A stretch of 64,000 nucleotides of DNA from Pseudodonghicola sp048268305 (lineage in GTDB: Bacteria; Pseudomonadota; Alphaproteobacteria; Rhodobacterales; Rhodobacteraceae). The stretch spans positions 186,001 to 250,000 of the forward strand of contig NZ_JBLWVT010000002.1 in NCBI RefSeq assembly GCF_048268305.1, written 5' to 3'. The notes under the pieces are model-generated. The model saw only the letters and a program-made list of their open reading frames with translations. It ran no database searches and was not told where the DNA came from. Every line of letters starts with the position of its first letter. The first letter of the stretch is position 1. Shown here one piece after another: positions 1 through 9,260 of the stretch. The position numbers and the translations under genes were made by a program.

Positions 1-48
1 CCACTGTGTGACTTGGAATTTCGCGGCAGGCGGCACGGGGCGGCAGGG

Positions 49-1239
49 ATGATTGGGCGCAAGCTTCAGCGCAAATCTGAGGAAGATCAGGCTGTCGAAC
101 TGAAAGGTTTCGACGATTTCGAGGTCCGTCTCGGTGACATGATGCGCGGGGAACGCGCCACCTTGGGGAAATCCCTGCTTGATGTGCAGCGTGAGCTGCG
201 CATCAAGGCCAATTACATCGCCGCGATCGAGAATACCGACCCCTCCGCCTTTGACACCCCCGGTTTCATCGCCGGCTATGTGCGGTCCTATGCGCGCTAT
301 CTGAACATGAACCCGGATCTCGCCTATGAGGCCTTCTGCCGCGAAAGCGGCTTCAGCGTCGCGCATGGTATGTCGGCGCGGGCCTCGGGGGTGAAACCTG
401 CCCGGATCGAGAAGAAGGCCGCCCAGGGCGCTGACCGTGATCCCTTCACCGCGCCCAGCACGCCTTTCATTCCGGAACGCGAGGGGTTCCTCAGCCGGAT
501 CGAACCGCGGGCCGTGGGCTCGTCGCTCGTGCTTCTCGCCCTGATCGCCGGCATCGGCTATGGCGGCTGGAGCGTCCTGAAAGAGGTGCAGCAGGTGCAG
601 GTCGCGCCGGTCGAACAGGTGCCGATGGTGCTTTCCGATCTCGATCCGCTGCAGGGGGCTGCCGTCAATGGAACCTCGGAATCCGGGGTGAGTTCGCCGA
701 GCGCCGAGGCACTCGATCGGCTCTATCGGCCGCAGGCGCTGGATGTGCCGGTGCTGATGGCCCGCGACGCGCCGATCTCCACCCTCGATCCGCACAGCGT
801 CGGAACCCTGGCGGCCGCGGAATCGCCGCTTCTGCAGATGGCTTCCGCAACACCCTCCCGCCCGGACGAGGTGGTGCCGCAGGTGGTCGAACAGGCGGCG
901 CCCAGTTTGACCATGGTGGCCGTGCGCCCCTCTTGGGTGCGGGTACGCGCCGCCGACGGCTCGGTGATCTTCGAAGGCATCATGGAAAGCGGTCAGACCT
1001 ATCGGATCCCCGCCACCGAGGAGCCGCCGACCCTGCGGGCGGGCGAATCCGGGGCGATCTATTTCGCGGTCAACGGCAAGCATTACGGGCCGGTGGGGGA
1101 ACGTGGTGTGGTGACCTCGAAACTGCCGTTGTCGATTGACGCGGTGACCCAGCGCTATCAGGTTGCCGATCTGAAGCAGGACCGCGACCTGGCCCGCATG
1201 GTGGCCGAGGCGCAGACTGTCCAGACCCAGGGCCAATAA
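49..1239 (+). CDS. rodZ: RodZ-like cell-shape protein (HTH, one membrane helix, C-terminal DUF4115)
   Basis: The 396-residue product has a cytoplasmic helix-turn-helix domain at about residues 26-90, one membrane helix at about 157-178, a Pro/Ala/Ser-rich linker, and a C-terminal beta domain (about 290-380) of the DUF4115 type. This is the RodZ layout; RodZ anchors MreB to the elongation machinery at the inner membrane. The ATG at 49 follows a GGCAGG stretch; an in-frame TTG at 13 would add 12 residues of unlikely composition. The next gene is ispG, and rodZ-ispG adjacency is also known in enterobacteria, which supports the call. The linker is poorly conserved in the family, so the name rests on architecture and context. 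Confidence 0.82.
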   Translation: MIGRKLQRKSEEDQAVELKGFDDFEVRLGDMMRGERATLGKSLLDVQRELRIKANYIAAIENTDPSAFDTPGFIAGYVRSYARYLNMNPDLAYEAFCRESGFSVAHGMSARASGVKPARIEKKAAQGADRDPFTAPSTPFIPEREGFLSRIEPRAVGSSLVLLALIAGIGYGGWSVLKEVQQVQVAPVEQVPMVLSDLDPLQGAAVNGTSESGVSSPSAEALDRLYRPQALDVPVLMARDAPISTLDPHSVGTLAAAESPLLQMASATPSRPDEVVPQVVEQAAPSLTMVAVRPSWVRVRAADGSVIFEGIMESGQTYRIPATEEPPTLRAGESGAIYFAVNGKHYGPVGERGVVTSKLPLSIDAVTQRYQVADLKQDRDLARMVAEAQTVQTQGQ

Positions 1240-1380
1240 CCGCCGTAGCGCAACGCCGGGGCGACGAGGTTTCGCGCCGCCGGATGGGGCCGGATGTCGC
1301 TGATCGCCGAAGCGCCATTGCGGATGGGGCGCGACCGGCCTATTTAGCGGGCAACGGACACCAGCAAGCGGACCGCCGTC

Positions 1381-2505
1381 ATGTCGCTGAACCAGGTGCG
1401 CCCCTGGCGCAACATCTATCGTCGCAAATCTCGTCAGATCATGGTGGGCAATGTCCCCGTGGGGGGCGACGCGCCGATTTCGGTGCAGACCATGACCAAT
1501 ACGCTGACCACCGATGTCTTCGCCACCGTGGCGCAGGTGCAGGCGGCGGCGGATGCGGGCGCCGATATCGTCCGCGTTTCGGTCCCGGACGAGGCTTCGG
1601 CGCGTGCATTGAAGGAGATCGTCGCCGAAAGCCCGGTGCCGATTGTCGCCGACATCCATTTCCATTACCGCCGCGGCATCGAGGCGGCCGAGGCGGGCGC
1701 CGCCTGCCTGCGCATCAACCCGGGCAATATCGGCAGCCCCGAGCGGGTGCGCGAGGTGATCAAGGCGGCCAAGGATCACGGCTGTTCGATCCGCATCGGC
1801 GTCAACGCCGGCTCGCTTGAGAAACATCTGCTCGAGAAATACGGCGAACCTTGCCCCGAGGCGATGGTCGAATCCGGGCTGGAACATATCCGCATCCTCG
1901 AGGACAACGATTTCCACGACTTCAAGATCAGCGTGAAGGCCTCGGACGTATTCCTGGCCGCCGCCGCCTATCAGGGCATCGCCGAGGCGACCGATGCGCC
2001 GATCCACCTGGGCATTACCGAGGCCGGCGGGCTGATGTCGGGCACGATCAAATCCGCCATCGGCCTGGGCAATCTGCTGTGGATGGGGATCGGCGACACG
2101 ATCCGCGTCAGCCTGTCCGCCGATCCGGTGGAAGAGGTCAAGGTCGGCTACGAGATCCTGAAATCGCTGGGCCTGCGGCATCGCGGCGTCAACATCATCT
2201 CTTGCCCCTCCTGCGCGCGGCAGGGGTTTGATGTGATCAAGACCGTGGAAATCCTGGAAAAGCGGCTGGAGCACATCAAGACGCCGATGTCGCTGTCGAT
2301 CATCGGCTGCGTCGTCAACGGCCCGGGCGAGGCGCTGATGACCGATGTGGGCTTCACCGGCGGCGGCGCAGGCTCCGGCATGGTCTATCTGGCCGGCAAG
2401 GCCAGCCACAAGATGTCGAACGACCAGATGATCGACCATATCGTGCTCGAAGTTGAAAAGCGCGCCGCGGTGATCGAGGCCGAGGCGCCGGAAGCCGCCG
2501 AATAA
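1381..2505 (+). CDS. ispG: 4-hydroxy-3-methylbut-2-en-1-yl diphosphate synthase (flavodoxin), IspG/GcpE
   Basis: IspG reduces methylerythritol cyclodiphosphate to HMBPP, the penultimate step of the MEP isoprenoid pathway, in the cytoplasm. The 374-residue protein has the normal length of the short bacterial form. The ligands of its [4Fe-4S] cluster are visible: C275 and C278 in the CPSC motif, C310 in IGCVVNGPGE, and E317 as the fourth ligand. The N-terminal TIM-barrel part carries the conserved QTMTNT and RINPGNIG segments. It lies 141 bases after rodZ on the same strand with no terminator between, so joint transcription is possible. The start ATG has only a weak ribosome-binding sequence. 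Confidence 0.97.
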   Translation: MSLNQVRPWRNIYRRKSRQIMVGNVPVGGDAPISVQTMTNTLTTDVFATVAQVQAAADAGADIVRVSVPDEASARALKEIVAESPVPIVADIHFHYRRGIEAAEAGAACLRINPGNIGSPERVREVIKAAKDHGCSIRIGVNAGSLEKHLLEKYGEPCPEAMVESGLEHIRILEDNDFHDFKISVKASDVFLAAAAYQGIAEATDAPIHLGITEAGGLMSGTIKSAIGLGNLLWMGIGDTIRVSLSADPVEEVKVGYEILKSLGLRHRGVNIISCPSCARQGFDVIKTVEILEKRLEHIKTPMSLSIIGCVVNGPGEALMTDVGFTGGGAGSGMVYLAGKASHKMSNDQMIDHIVLEVEKRAAVIEAEAPEAAE

Positions 2506-2647
2506 CCGGCTGGTCTTTTCCGTCAAAAGACATATCTGCAATTGAGCTTTGCGCTTTCGCCGGGGCCGGAGGGCTGGCGGCGACTGGTCCTCTGGGGCAG
2601 AAAGGGCGCGACAGCCAGAGACCGAGCCAGAAGAGGGGCGCCCGCCG

Positions 2648-3712
<1,065 letters not shown>

Positions 3713-3720
3713 ATTCAACC

Positions 3721-3755
3721 GCCGGGTGGAACGTAAAGCTCCATCCGGCTTTTTT
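3721..3755 (+). terminator. Rho-independent terminator after mrp
   Basis: Stem GCCGGGTGGA (3721-3730) pairs with TCCATCCGGC (3740-3749) with one G-U pair and is followed directly by six T. It lies eight bases after the mrp stop. It ends the rodZ-ispG-mrp block and separates it from the RTX gene on the other strand. Confidence 0.9.
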
Positions 3756-3765
3756 GTGCTGGTGG

Positions 3766-4926
3766 CTACCAGTGGAGCCGGCCGACTATGGAGATGGTAT
3801 CTTCAAGCTCGGAAACCAGAACGTTCTGGATCGTTATCGTACTTATCCCCAACTCACTCGTGATCAGAACGTCCGTATCTATTTGGGTCAGGGTGATAGG
3901 GTTATACCGGCTGTGGAGGCGGATGTTGTCCTCGGTGGGATCGAAGTCCGTGATGACGTAGTCGCCATGACCATGACCGCGGGCTTTCCGGAACCAGGGG
4001 AAGAGGAATTCATCCGCTCCGTCTCCGCCAGTCAGGATGTCGTCGCCATATTGGCCCACCAGCGTGTCATCGCCGTCTCCGCCGATCAATTCATCCCGCC
4101 CGGCGCCGCCGTCGAGGATATCGTTGCCGTCGCCGCCGCTCAGGAGGTCTCGGCCGTCGTCTCCCAGCAATCTGTCATTGCCCGAATCACCGAACAATCT
4201 GTCGTTTCCGGCCCTGCCTGACAGCTTGTCGTCGCCCGTTCCTCCGTGCAGCTTGTCACGCTGTATCCCTCCGGAAAGCTCGTCATCCCCAGCGCCTCCT
4301 TTCAGCAGATTCCGGCCGGCCCCGGACCTAAGGATATCGTCGCCGTTCCCGCCGATCAGGACGTCGTTGCCGTCGCCTGTTGACAATTGGTCATTCCCTT
4401 CGCCGCCCAGCAGCGTGTCGTTTCCCGACCCGGCTTTAAGTATGTCGTCCCCGCCAAGGCCACGGAGGATTTTGTCGCCGTCATCTCCATCAATACGGTC
4501 GGCCTGAGGGCTGCCGGTGACATCGTCATTACCGTCACCGATCTTGATGTGGAGCGCATTGCTGGCGGCGACAATCACGTCGTCACCATCCAAAAGCTCG
4601 CTCAGAAAAGGTGTCACGTCGCTCATCATGGTAAGCCAGAGTTTGGCTGCATCCTCGGATAAATCCGGAATGGAGAGTTCTGTGTATCCTTCGACGCTGA
4701 AGGTGATCGAGGTCACTGTTCCTTTCAGCGTTCCGAGCCCTCCGTAGATGAAATCCCCTTCCAAAATGACGTCATATGTGGCGCCCGCCAGAAAGCTCAG
4801 ACGTGCGCTGATGGTCGTGGCGTCCGCAAAAACGGCGCCATCGAGAGCACGGGGGCTGTCCAAGGTCAGTCCGAGATAGGCGCCGGATATGGTTTCGGGA
4901 AGCTCGTAAAACGTTAAGGTCGTCAT
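3766..4926 (-). CDS. RTX calcium-binding repeat protein, probably type I secreted
   Basis: The 386-residue protein has a 125-residue N-terminal region of unknown type, then about 18 tandem nonapeptides of the GGxGxDxLx form (about residues 129-305), then an 80-residue tail with the ITDFDPTEDNI segment often seen after RTX arrays. There is no N-terminal signal peptide. RTX proteins bind calcium in a parallel beta-roll and usually leave the cell through a type I secretion system using a C-terminal signal. No ABC exporter, membrane-fusion protein or TolC lies nearby, so the exporter must be elsewhere. No enzyme motif is visible in the N-terminal part, so its activity is unknown. The flanking region at 4927-5072 is less GC-rich than the rest of the window. 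Confidence 0.85.
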   Translation of the reverse strand: MTTLTFYELPETISGAYLGLTLDSPRALDGAVFADATTISARLSFLAGATYDVILEGDFIYGGLGTLKGTVTSITFSVEGYTELSIPDLSEDAAKLWLTMMSDVTPFLSELLDGDDVIVAASNALHIKIGDGNDDVTGSPQADRIDGDDGDKILRGLGGDDILKAGSGNDTLLGGEGNDQLSTGDGNDVLIGGNGDDILRSGAGRNLLKGGAGDDELSGGIQRDKLHGGTGDDKLSGRAGNDRLFGDSGNDRLLGDDGRDLLSGGDGNDILDGGAGRDELIGGDGDDTLVGQYGDDILTGGDGADEFLFPWFRKARGHGHGDYVITDFDPTEDNIRLHSRYNPITLTQIDTDVLITSELGISTITIQNVLVSELEDTISIVGRLHW

Positions 4927-5072
4927 GGGGAACTCTTCGGTTTGCTGAACTAATCAATGACAATGTGCGTCGAACGATGCCCGCGAATTTCATCTTTTGG
5001 TAGATTTTCAGTTTTGAGTGTTCCCGTATAGGTATCTTGAATGGAAAAGGCTGATTGGCGATTTTTTGCCCC

Positions 5073-6479
5073 TCAATTCAAATCCTCGAGCAATCGGCCA
5101 TAGCGGCGGGTTTCCTCCAGCACCGCGCCCAGCGTCTCAAGCCCCTGCGCCTTCAGTATCGGCAGCATGCGGCACAGAACCTCTGCCGTGGCGCGCGCAT
5201 CGCCCAGGGCGGTGTGGCGGCGCTCTGCCGGCAGGACGACGCCGAGGCGCAGGCAGATCGCATCGAGCGTATGGCTCTCGGACGTGCCGAAGAGCACGGC
5301 GGAGAGCAGCACGGTGTCGAGGATCGGATTGTCCCAAACCAGCCCGCTCTGCTTGGCCTGTCGGCGCAGAAAGGCCATGTCGAAGGGCGCGTTATGCGCC
5401 ACGATCACCGCGCCGGTGGCGAAGCGGTTGAAGCTGGCGGCAACGCGGTCGATCCCCGGGGCGCCCGCCACCATCGCATCGGTGATCCCGTGCACCCGGG
5501 TCGATCCCGGCGGGATCGGCCGGCCGGGATCGACCAATTGGTCGATCTCCTCGCCCGGAAGAATACGGCCGCGCAGCACCCGCACCGCGCCCAATTGCAC
5601 GATCTCGTCCTTATGCGGCAGCAACCCGGTGGTTTCGGTGTCGAAGACGACATAGGCCAGATCCTCCAGCCGCCGCGCCTCCATCGCCAGATCATGCGGC
5701 TGATCCAGCAGGGCGAAGTCATAGACCAGCGGCCGCGCCGCCTCGGGGCCGATCTCTGCCGTGCTGTCGTCGAGGATCAGCAGATAGCCCGGCGCATCGC
5801 CCAGCGGTTTCATCCGGGCGCTATAGCGTTGCGCCCCGTCGGAGCCGCTGGCAACCAGCGCCACCTCGCGCCCGGTCTTCACCAGCCGGGCATAGGCCGC
5901 CTCCACCGCCGCCCGATCGAGGTAGTCGAAGAGGGAGGCGTTGAGCCGCGGATGCGCCACCTGTGCCAGCATGCCGGCGGCCTGCCCGTCATAAAGGACG
6001 ATCCGATGCGCCGGGGTGAGCAGCACGGTGGCGATGGGCACCTCGGTCAGCAGCGCGGCCAGCCGGGTCTTTTCGGCCTCGAGCCGGGCGGTCTCTGCCG
6101 CTACCGTCCCGGCGGTCGCCAGCGTGCTGGCCGATAGCTGCCCCGCCATGGCTGCCGCCGCAGGGCCCAGATCGCCCAGATAGCGCACCCCATGCAGGTC
6201 GAGATCGGTCTCCACCCCGGCATGGGCCCGGCCACGCAACTGCGCCGCCAGCCGCTCGATCGGCCGCGCCACATTCTCGTCGAACAGGAGCCAGATACCG
6301 GCCGACAGCGCACAAAGCCCCAAGGCCGCAATCAGCCCGGCGATGACAAAGCCGTCAAAGACCTCGGGCCGCCCGCTTCGCGCATAGCCGGCCCAAAGCC
6401 CCAGCGCCGTCACCGCGCTGCCGCCCAGGGCCAGCAGGCAGAAGAACAGAAAGACCCGCAGCCGCAGTCCCTGGCGCAT
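5073..6479 (-). CDS. Membrane-bound HAMP-PAS protein with DnaQ-type 3'-5' exonuclease domain
   Basis: The 468-residue protein reads like a sensor kinase with an exonuclease in place of the kinase. Two membrane helices (about 8-30 and 43-65) flank a very short loop. A HAMP-like segment (about 66-120, starting NVARPIERLAAQL) and a PAS-like domain (about 141-240) follow. The DEDDh exonuclease occupies about 274-445: D280 and E282 in FDTETTG, H362 and D367 in AHNAPFDMAF, H422 and D427 in HTALGDARA. All catalytic residues are present, so it should be active, probably at the inner membrane. Databases would name it DNA polymerase III epsilon, but it is not the replicative proofreader. The ATG at 6479 overlaps the stop of the preceding gene by one base (TGATG); a GTG at 6482 is possible. 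It is the last gene of the symporter cluster. Confidence 0.87.
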   Translation of the reverse strand: MRQGLRLRVFLFFCLLALGGSAVTALGLWAGYARSGRPEVFDGFVIAGLIAALGLCALSAGIWLLFDENVARPIERLAAQLRGRAHAGVETDLDLHGVRYLGDLGPAAAAMAGQLSASTLATAGTVAAETARLEAEKTRLAALLTEVPIATVLLTPAHRIVLYDGQAAGMLAQVAHPRLNASLFDYLDRAAVEAAYARLVKTGREVALVASGSDGAQRYSARMKPLGDAPGYLLILDDSTAEIGPEAARPLVYDFALLDQPHDLAMEARRLEDLAYVVFDTETTGLLPHKDEIVQLGAVRVLRGRILPGEEIDQLVDPGRPIPPGSTRVHGITDAMVAGAPGIDRVAASFNRFATGAVIVAHNAPFDMAFLRRQAKQSGLVWDNPILDTVLLSAVLFGTSESHTLDAICLRLGVVLPAERRHTALGDARATAEVLCRMLPILKAQGLETLGAVLEETRRYGRLLEDLN

Positions 6480-7003
6480 CACGCGCCCCCGGTGCAGAGC
6501 GCCGCCATCAGCGGATCATCCATCCCCGTCACCTGCCAGACCGCGCCGGAGATCTCGCCATCCGGGCCGAAATCCGCCTCGTTCCCCAAAAGCGCCTGCC
6601 GCTCGCCGGGGCAATCGACCGCGACGGTGATCCATTTCGGCGCCGTCCAGCGGGCAAACAGATAGAGATCGGCCAGATAGAGACCGGGCCGCGACGGGTT
6701 CTGCCGCAGGGTGCCGCGATCCAGCGCGATGAAGCGTTCGGTGATCGGCACCACATAGGTCCAGGGCCGCCAGCCCTGGCGCTGGCGCACCTGCTCGATC
6801 ACCTCCACCCCTTCGGGCAGGGCGGCGGCGCTGCGCCCGTACCAGCTGTATTCGCTGGTCAGGGTGACCGTGATCATCGCGATGCCCGCCGCGGCCGGCA
6901 CCAGCCAGCCGGGCAGCCGGCCACGGCTCAGCCGCCGTAGCAACAGCATGACGCCGCCGGTGGCGATCCCCGCCACGATCACCGCGATCAGTTCCAGTAT
7001 CAT
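6479..7003 (-). CDS. Small membrane protein of unknown function in the symporter cluster
   Basis: The 174-residue protein has two N-terminal membrane helices (about 1-23 and 31-49) followed by a soluble domain of about 120 residues rich in Trp, Arg and Pro. Its hydrophobic start MILELIAVIVAGIATGGVML could be a signal anchor, placing the rest in the periplasm. I do not recognise a named family. Its stop overlaps the start of the exonuclease gene, so the two are probably translated together, which ties it to that protein functionally. Two cysteines (about 130 and 170) are present but no metal-binding pattern is evident. Confidence 0.7.
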   Translation of the reverse strand: MILELIAVIVAGIATGGVMLLLRRLSRGRLPGWLVPAAAGIAMITVTLTSEYSWYGRSAAALPEGVEVIEQVRQRQGWRPWTYVVPITERFIALDRGTLRQNPSRPGLYLADLYLFARWTAPKWITVAVDCPGERQALLGNEADFGPDGEISGAVWQVTGMDDPLMAALCTGGA

Positions 7004-7044
7004 GTGGTCTTCCCTTCCTTCGTCCCCCGGGCGGCGCCCGTGCG

Positions 7045-7080
7045 TTCCGCTCTGCCCAAATACTCCCGCCGGAGGCTCTC
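7045..7080 (-). repeat. Dispersed TATTTGGGCAGAG repeat, copy 1
   Basis: Read on the minus strand, the intergenic stretch carries GGCGGGAGTATTTGGGCAGA. The same core recurs at about 41093, 45823 and 57097 (an inverted pair). It lies just downstream of the DUF294 gene, in the direction of its transcription. I call it an intergenic repeat of the Rhodobacteraceae; its function is unknown. Confidence 0.6.
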
Positions 7081-7121
7081 GCCGTCCAGCCCCGTCATCA
7101 GGGGGGCGAGGGGCCTCCGGC

Positions 7122-8948
7122 TCAGCTCAGCATCCCCTTGCCCTGACCCAAGGCCGATTGCAGCGTCTTGACCACCACGAAGGCGTCGCGCAGGTGGCTG
7201 CGCTCGAAATCCGACAGATCGGCCGGAGAGAGGTAATTGTCGGGGCGCCCGCCGGCGCGGATCTGCGCCGCCTGATGTGCCAGCCGGGTCTCGGCGATCA
7301 GGTCATAGGCGTCCAGCAGATCGCGGCCGCCCGATCCGCTCAAGAGACCCGCCGCCGTCGCCGCCTCCAGCCGCGCCCGGGTGCCGACCGGGGTCAATTG
7401 CCCCTGCAGCGCATAAATCCGCCCCAGATCGACCACCGGCACCACCCCGGCGTGCTTCATGTCGATCGTGTTGCGATGCTCGCCAGAACGGATCGTCGCC
7501 AACCCTCTGAGGAGCCCGAGCGGTGGCGTGTGTTTCAGGGAATTCGCGATCATATGGGCGACGAAGATCGAGTTCGTCGCGGCCGCCCTCAGGGTCTCCG
7601 CCTGCAGCCCGTCGAAGAGCCTCTGATCGCCGCCGATCGGGCGCAGATCGAACATGACCGAAGCCAGCATCTGCGCCTCGGGGTCGGGGCGGGCGATCCA
7701 GCCCGCGAAATACTGCCGCCAGGTCCGCAGCGGCTGGCACCAGCGCGGGTTGGTCGCCATCATCTCGCCCGGGCAATAGAAATATCCGCAGGCATCGAGC
7801 CCGTCGCTGACGAAAGCCGCCAGATCGGCGAAATAGCCGGTCTTCTGCTCTTCGCTCACCTCATCGCTCAGGATCAGGCAATTGTCCTGATCGCTCACCC
7901 CGGTCTGCTCCTGCCGTCCCTGGCTGCCGCAGGCGAGCCAGAGATAGGGCACCGGGGGCGGGCCGAACGTCACCTCGGCCAGCGCCAGCAGACGGCGGGT
8001 GGCGGTATCGGCCAGATCGGTGATCAGCCGGGTGGTGACCTCGTGCCGGGTGCCGCCGGCGACCAGTTGCCCCAGCAGGCGCGGGATGCGGGCGGTGGTA
8101 CGGGCCATCTCTGCGCCGCTCTCGGCGCGGGCGAGAGTGGCGACCAATTCGGCCGAGCTGAGTGCCTGCACCCGGGTCAGATCGGTCTGAGTGACGATGC
8201 CGATCAGCCGGCCGGCCTCGATGATCGGCACATGGCCGATGCGGTGCTCCATCATCAGATGCAGCACGTCGGCGCCGATGGCGGTGGGCGGCAGGCTCAG
8301 CGGATCGGCGGTCATGATCTCGGCTACCGGGGTGTCGGGGGTGCGCCCCTCGGCCAGCAGGCGCGCCAGATCGCGCAAGGTCAGGATGCCGGTCAGCCGG
8401 CCGCCGTCCTCGGTGACGCAAAGGCAGGAGATATGCGCCTCTCGCATCAGCCGGGCGGCCTCGGCAACGCTGGCCTCGGCCCGGCAGGTGCGGGGGGAGG
8501 GCGCCATGAAGCTGTCGATCCGGGCCGAGGCGAGATCGGTCCCGGGGCGCGGGGCAGGGCGGCGGCGGTCGAAGAACCGGGCGAAGCGGGGTTCCTCCCG
8601 CATCAGCCGGTCGAACTCGGCACGTGGCAGCAGCAGCAAGAGCGTCGGCGCGGTGGCATGGGCGGAGGTCGCCGCCAGCCCGTCGCGGATCAGCCCGCGT
8701 TCACCGAAGGAATTGCGCGGCCCCAGCAGCGACAGGGGAATGCCATTGTCGTCGCAGACCTCCACCTCGCCGTGATGCAGCACATAGAGCCCCTCCAACC
8801 GATCGCCGATCCGGTAGACGGAGGCGCCCGGGGCAAGTTCGATCAGCCGGAACCGGGGGGCAAGCTCTTCCAGCCGTTCGGCACCGAAGCTGTCATAGGG
8901 GTGCACCGAGGCGAGGAAGCGGATCAGGTCGGTATGGGACAGGGGCAT
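7122..8948 (-). CDS. cNMP-binding / CBS-pair / DUF294 nucleotidyltransferase-like regulator
   Basis: The 608-residue protein has a cyclic-nucleotide-binding-type beta-barrel (about 15-130, with the GEVEVCDDNG and SFGERGLI segments), a tandem CBS pair (about 155-275) that should bind an adenine nucleotide, and a GlnD-like nucleotidyltransferase domain followed by its substrate-binding domain (DUF294/DUF294_C). The motif GSQGRQEQ...DQD near residues 338-353 matches the polymerase-beta type active site. The layout points to a nucleotide-sensing regulator that may modify a partner protein. The ATG at 8948 is preferred over a TTG at 8954. It lies between the symporter and the exonuclease, an arrangement known from other proteobacteria, so the symporter or the exonuclease may be its target. 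No target has been shown here. Confidence 0.87.
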   Translation of the reverse strand: MPLSHTDLIRFLASVHPYDSFGAERLEELAPRFRLIELAPGASVYRIGDRLEGLYVLHHGEVEVCDDNGIPLSLLGPRNSFGERGLIRDGLAATSAHATAPTLLLLLPRAEFDRLMREEPRFARFFDRRRPAPRPGTDLASARIDSFMAPSPRTCRAEASVAEAARLMREAHISCLCVTEDGGRLTGILTLRDLARLLAEGRTPDTPVAEIMTADPLSLPPTAIGADVLHLMMEHRIGHVPIIEAGRLIGIVTQTDLTRVQALSSAELVATLARAESGAEMARTTARIPRLLGQLVAGGTRHEVTTRLITDLADTATRRLLALAEVTFGPPPVPYLWLACGSQGRQEQTGVSDQDNCLILSDEVSEEQKTGYFADLAAFVSDGLDACGYFYCPGEMMATNPRWCQPLRTWRQYFAGWIARPDPEAQMLASVMFDLRPIGGDQRLFDGLQAETLRAAATNSIFVAHMIANSLKHTPPLGLLRGLATIRSGEHRNTIDMKHAGVVPVVDLGRIYALQGQLTPVGTRARLEAATAAGLLSGSGGRDLLDAYDLIAETRLAHQAAQIRAGGRPDNYLSPADLSDFERSHLRDAFVVVKTLQSALGQGKGMLS

Positions 8949-9260
8949 GGGCAATCGTCGCGTGAGGGCGGTGTCTGGAATTCACGTTTCCCGGGGCGTG
9001 TCAGTCCCGGATCGCGCCCGACCGGCCGCCCCCTCGGGGCCGGCGCGATCCTCGGCGCACGAATTCCACTGTGTCAGCAAGCCCGCCGCAAGAGAAGACA
9101 TTGCCGCGTCGCGTGAGGGCTGGCTGGACGCTCAGACCACGCCCCGGGGAGCCCGGAGCGTGGAGGAGAGGAGGCCGACGCAACCCGCGGGGGAAGTGCG
9201 GGCTGCGTCGGCTGGTGTACACGCGCCCCGGAAGGGACAGCCGGAGCGCGCGCAGAGGGA
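8949..9260. other. 312-base gap between symporter and DUF294 gene with three strong hairpins
   Basis: No gene is evident. Three GC-rich inverted repeats are present: GGATCGCGCC (9009-9018) with GGCGCGATCC (9042-9051); CACGCCCCGGG (9138-9148) with CCCGGAGCGTG (9152-9162); and CCGACGCA plus CCCGC (9175-9188) with its complement at 9198-9211. None is followed by a T-run on the minus strand. They could limit read-through or stabilise the symporter mRNA. A minus-strand promoter for the DUF294 gene may also lie here but none is clear. Confidence 0.6.

Noticed and set aside
4170..4540. Regular 27-base periodicity that could look like a CRISPR-type or minisatellite array
   Set aside because: The period corresponds to nine codons and the reading frame gives RTX nonapeptides. 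There are no unique spacers or identical repeats and no cas genes.
5073..6479. The replicative DNA polymerase III epsilon subunit (dnaQ)
   Set aside because: The protein is about twice the usual size, has two membrane helices and a PAS-like domain, and lacks the C-terminal alpha-binding tail pattern of DnaQ; only the nuclease domain is shared.
6864..9116. A 750-codon plus-strand frame over the DUF294 gene
   Set aside because: Composition is that of a shadow frame (Gln/Arg/His/Gly-rich) and the opposite strand has recognisable cNMP, CBS and DUF294 domains.
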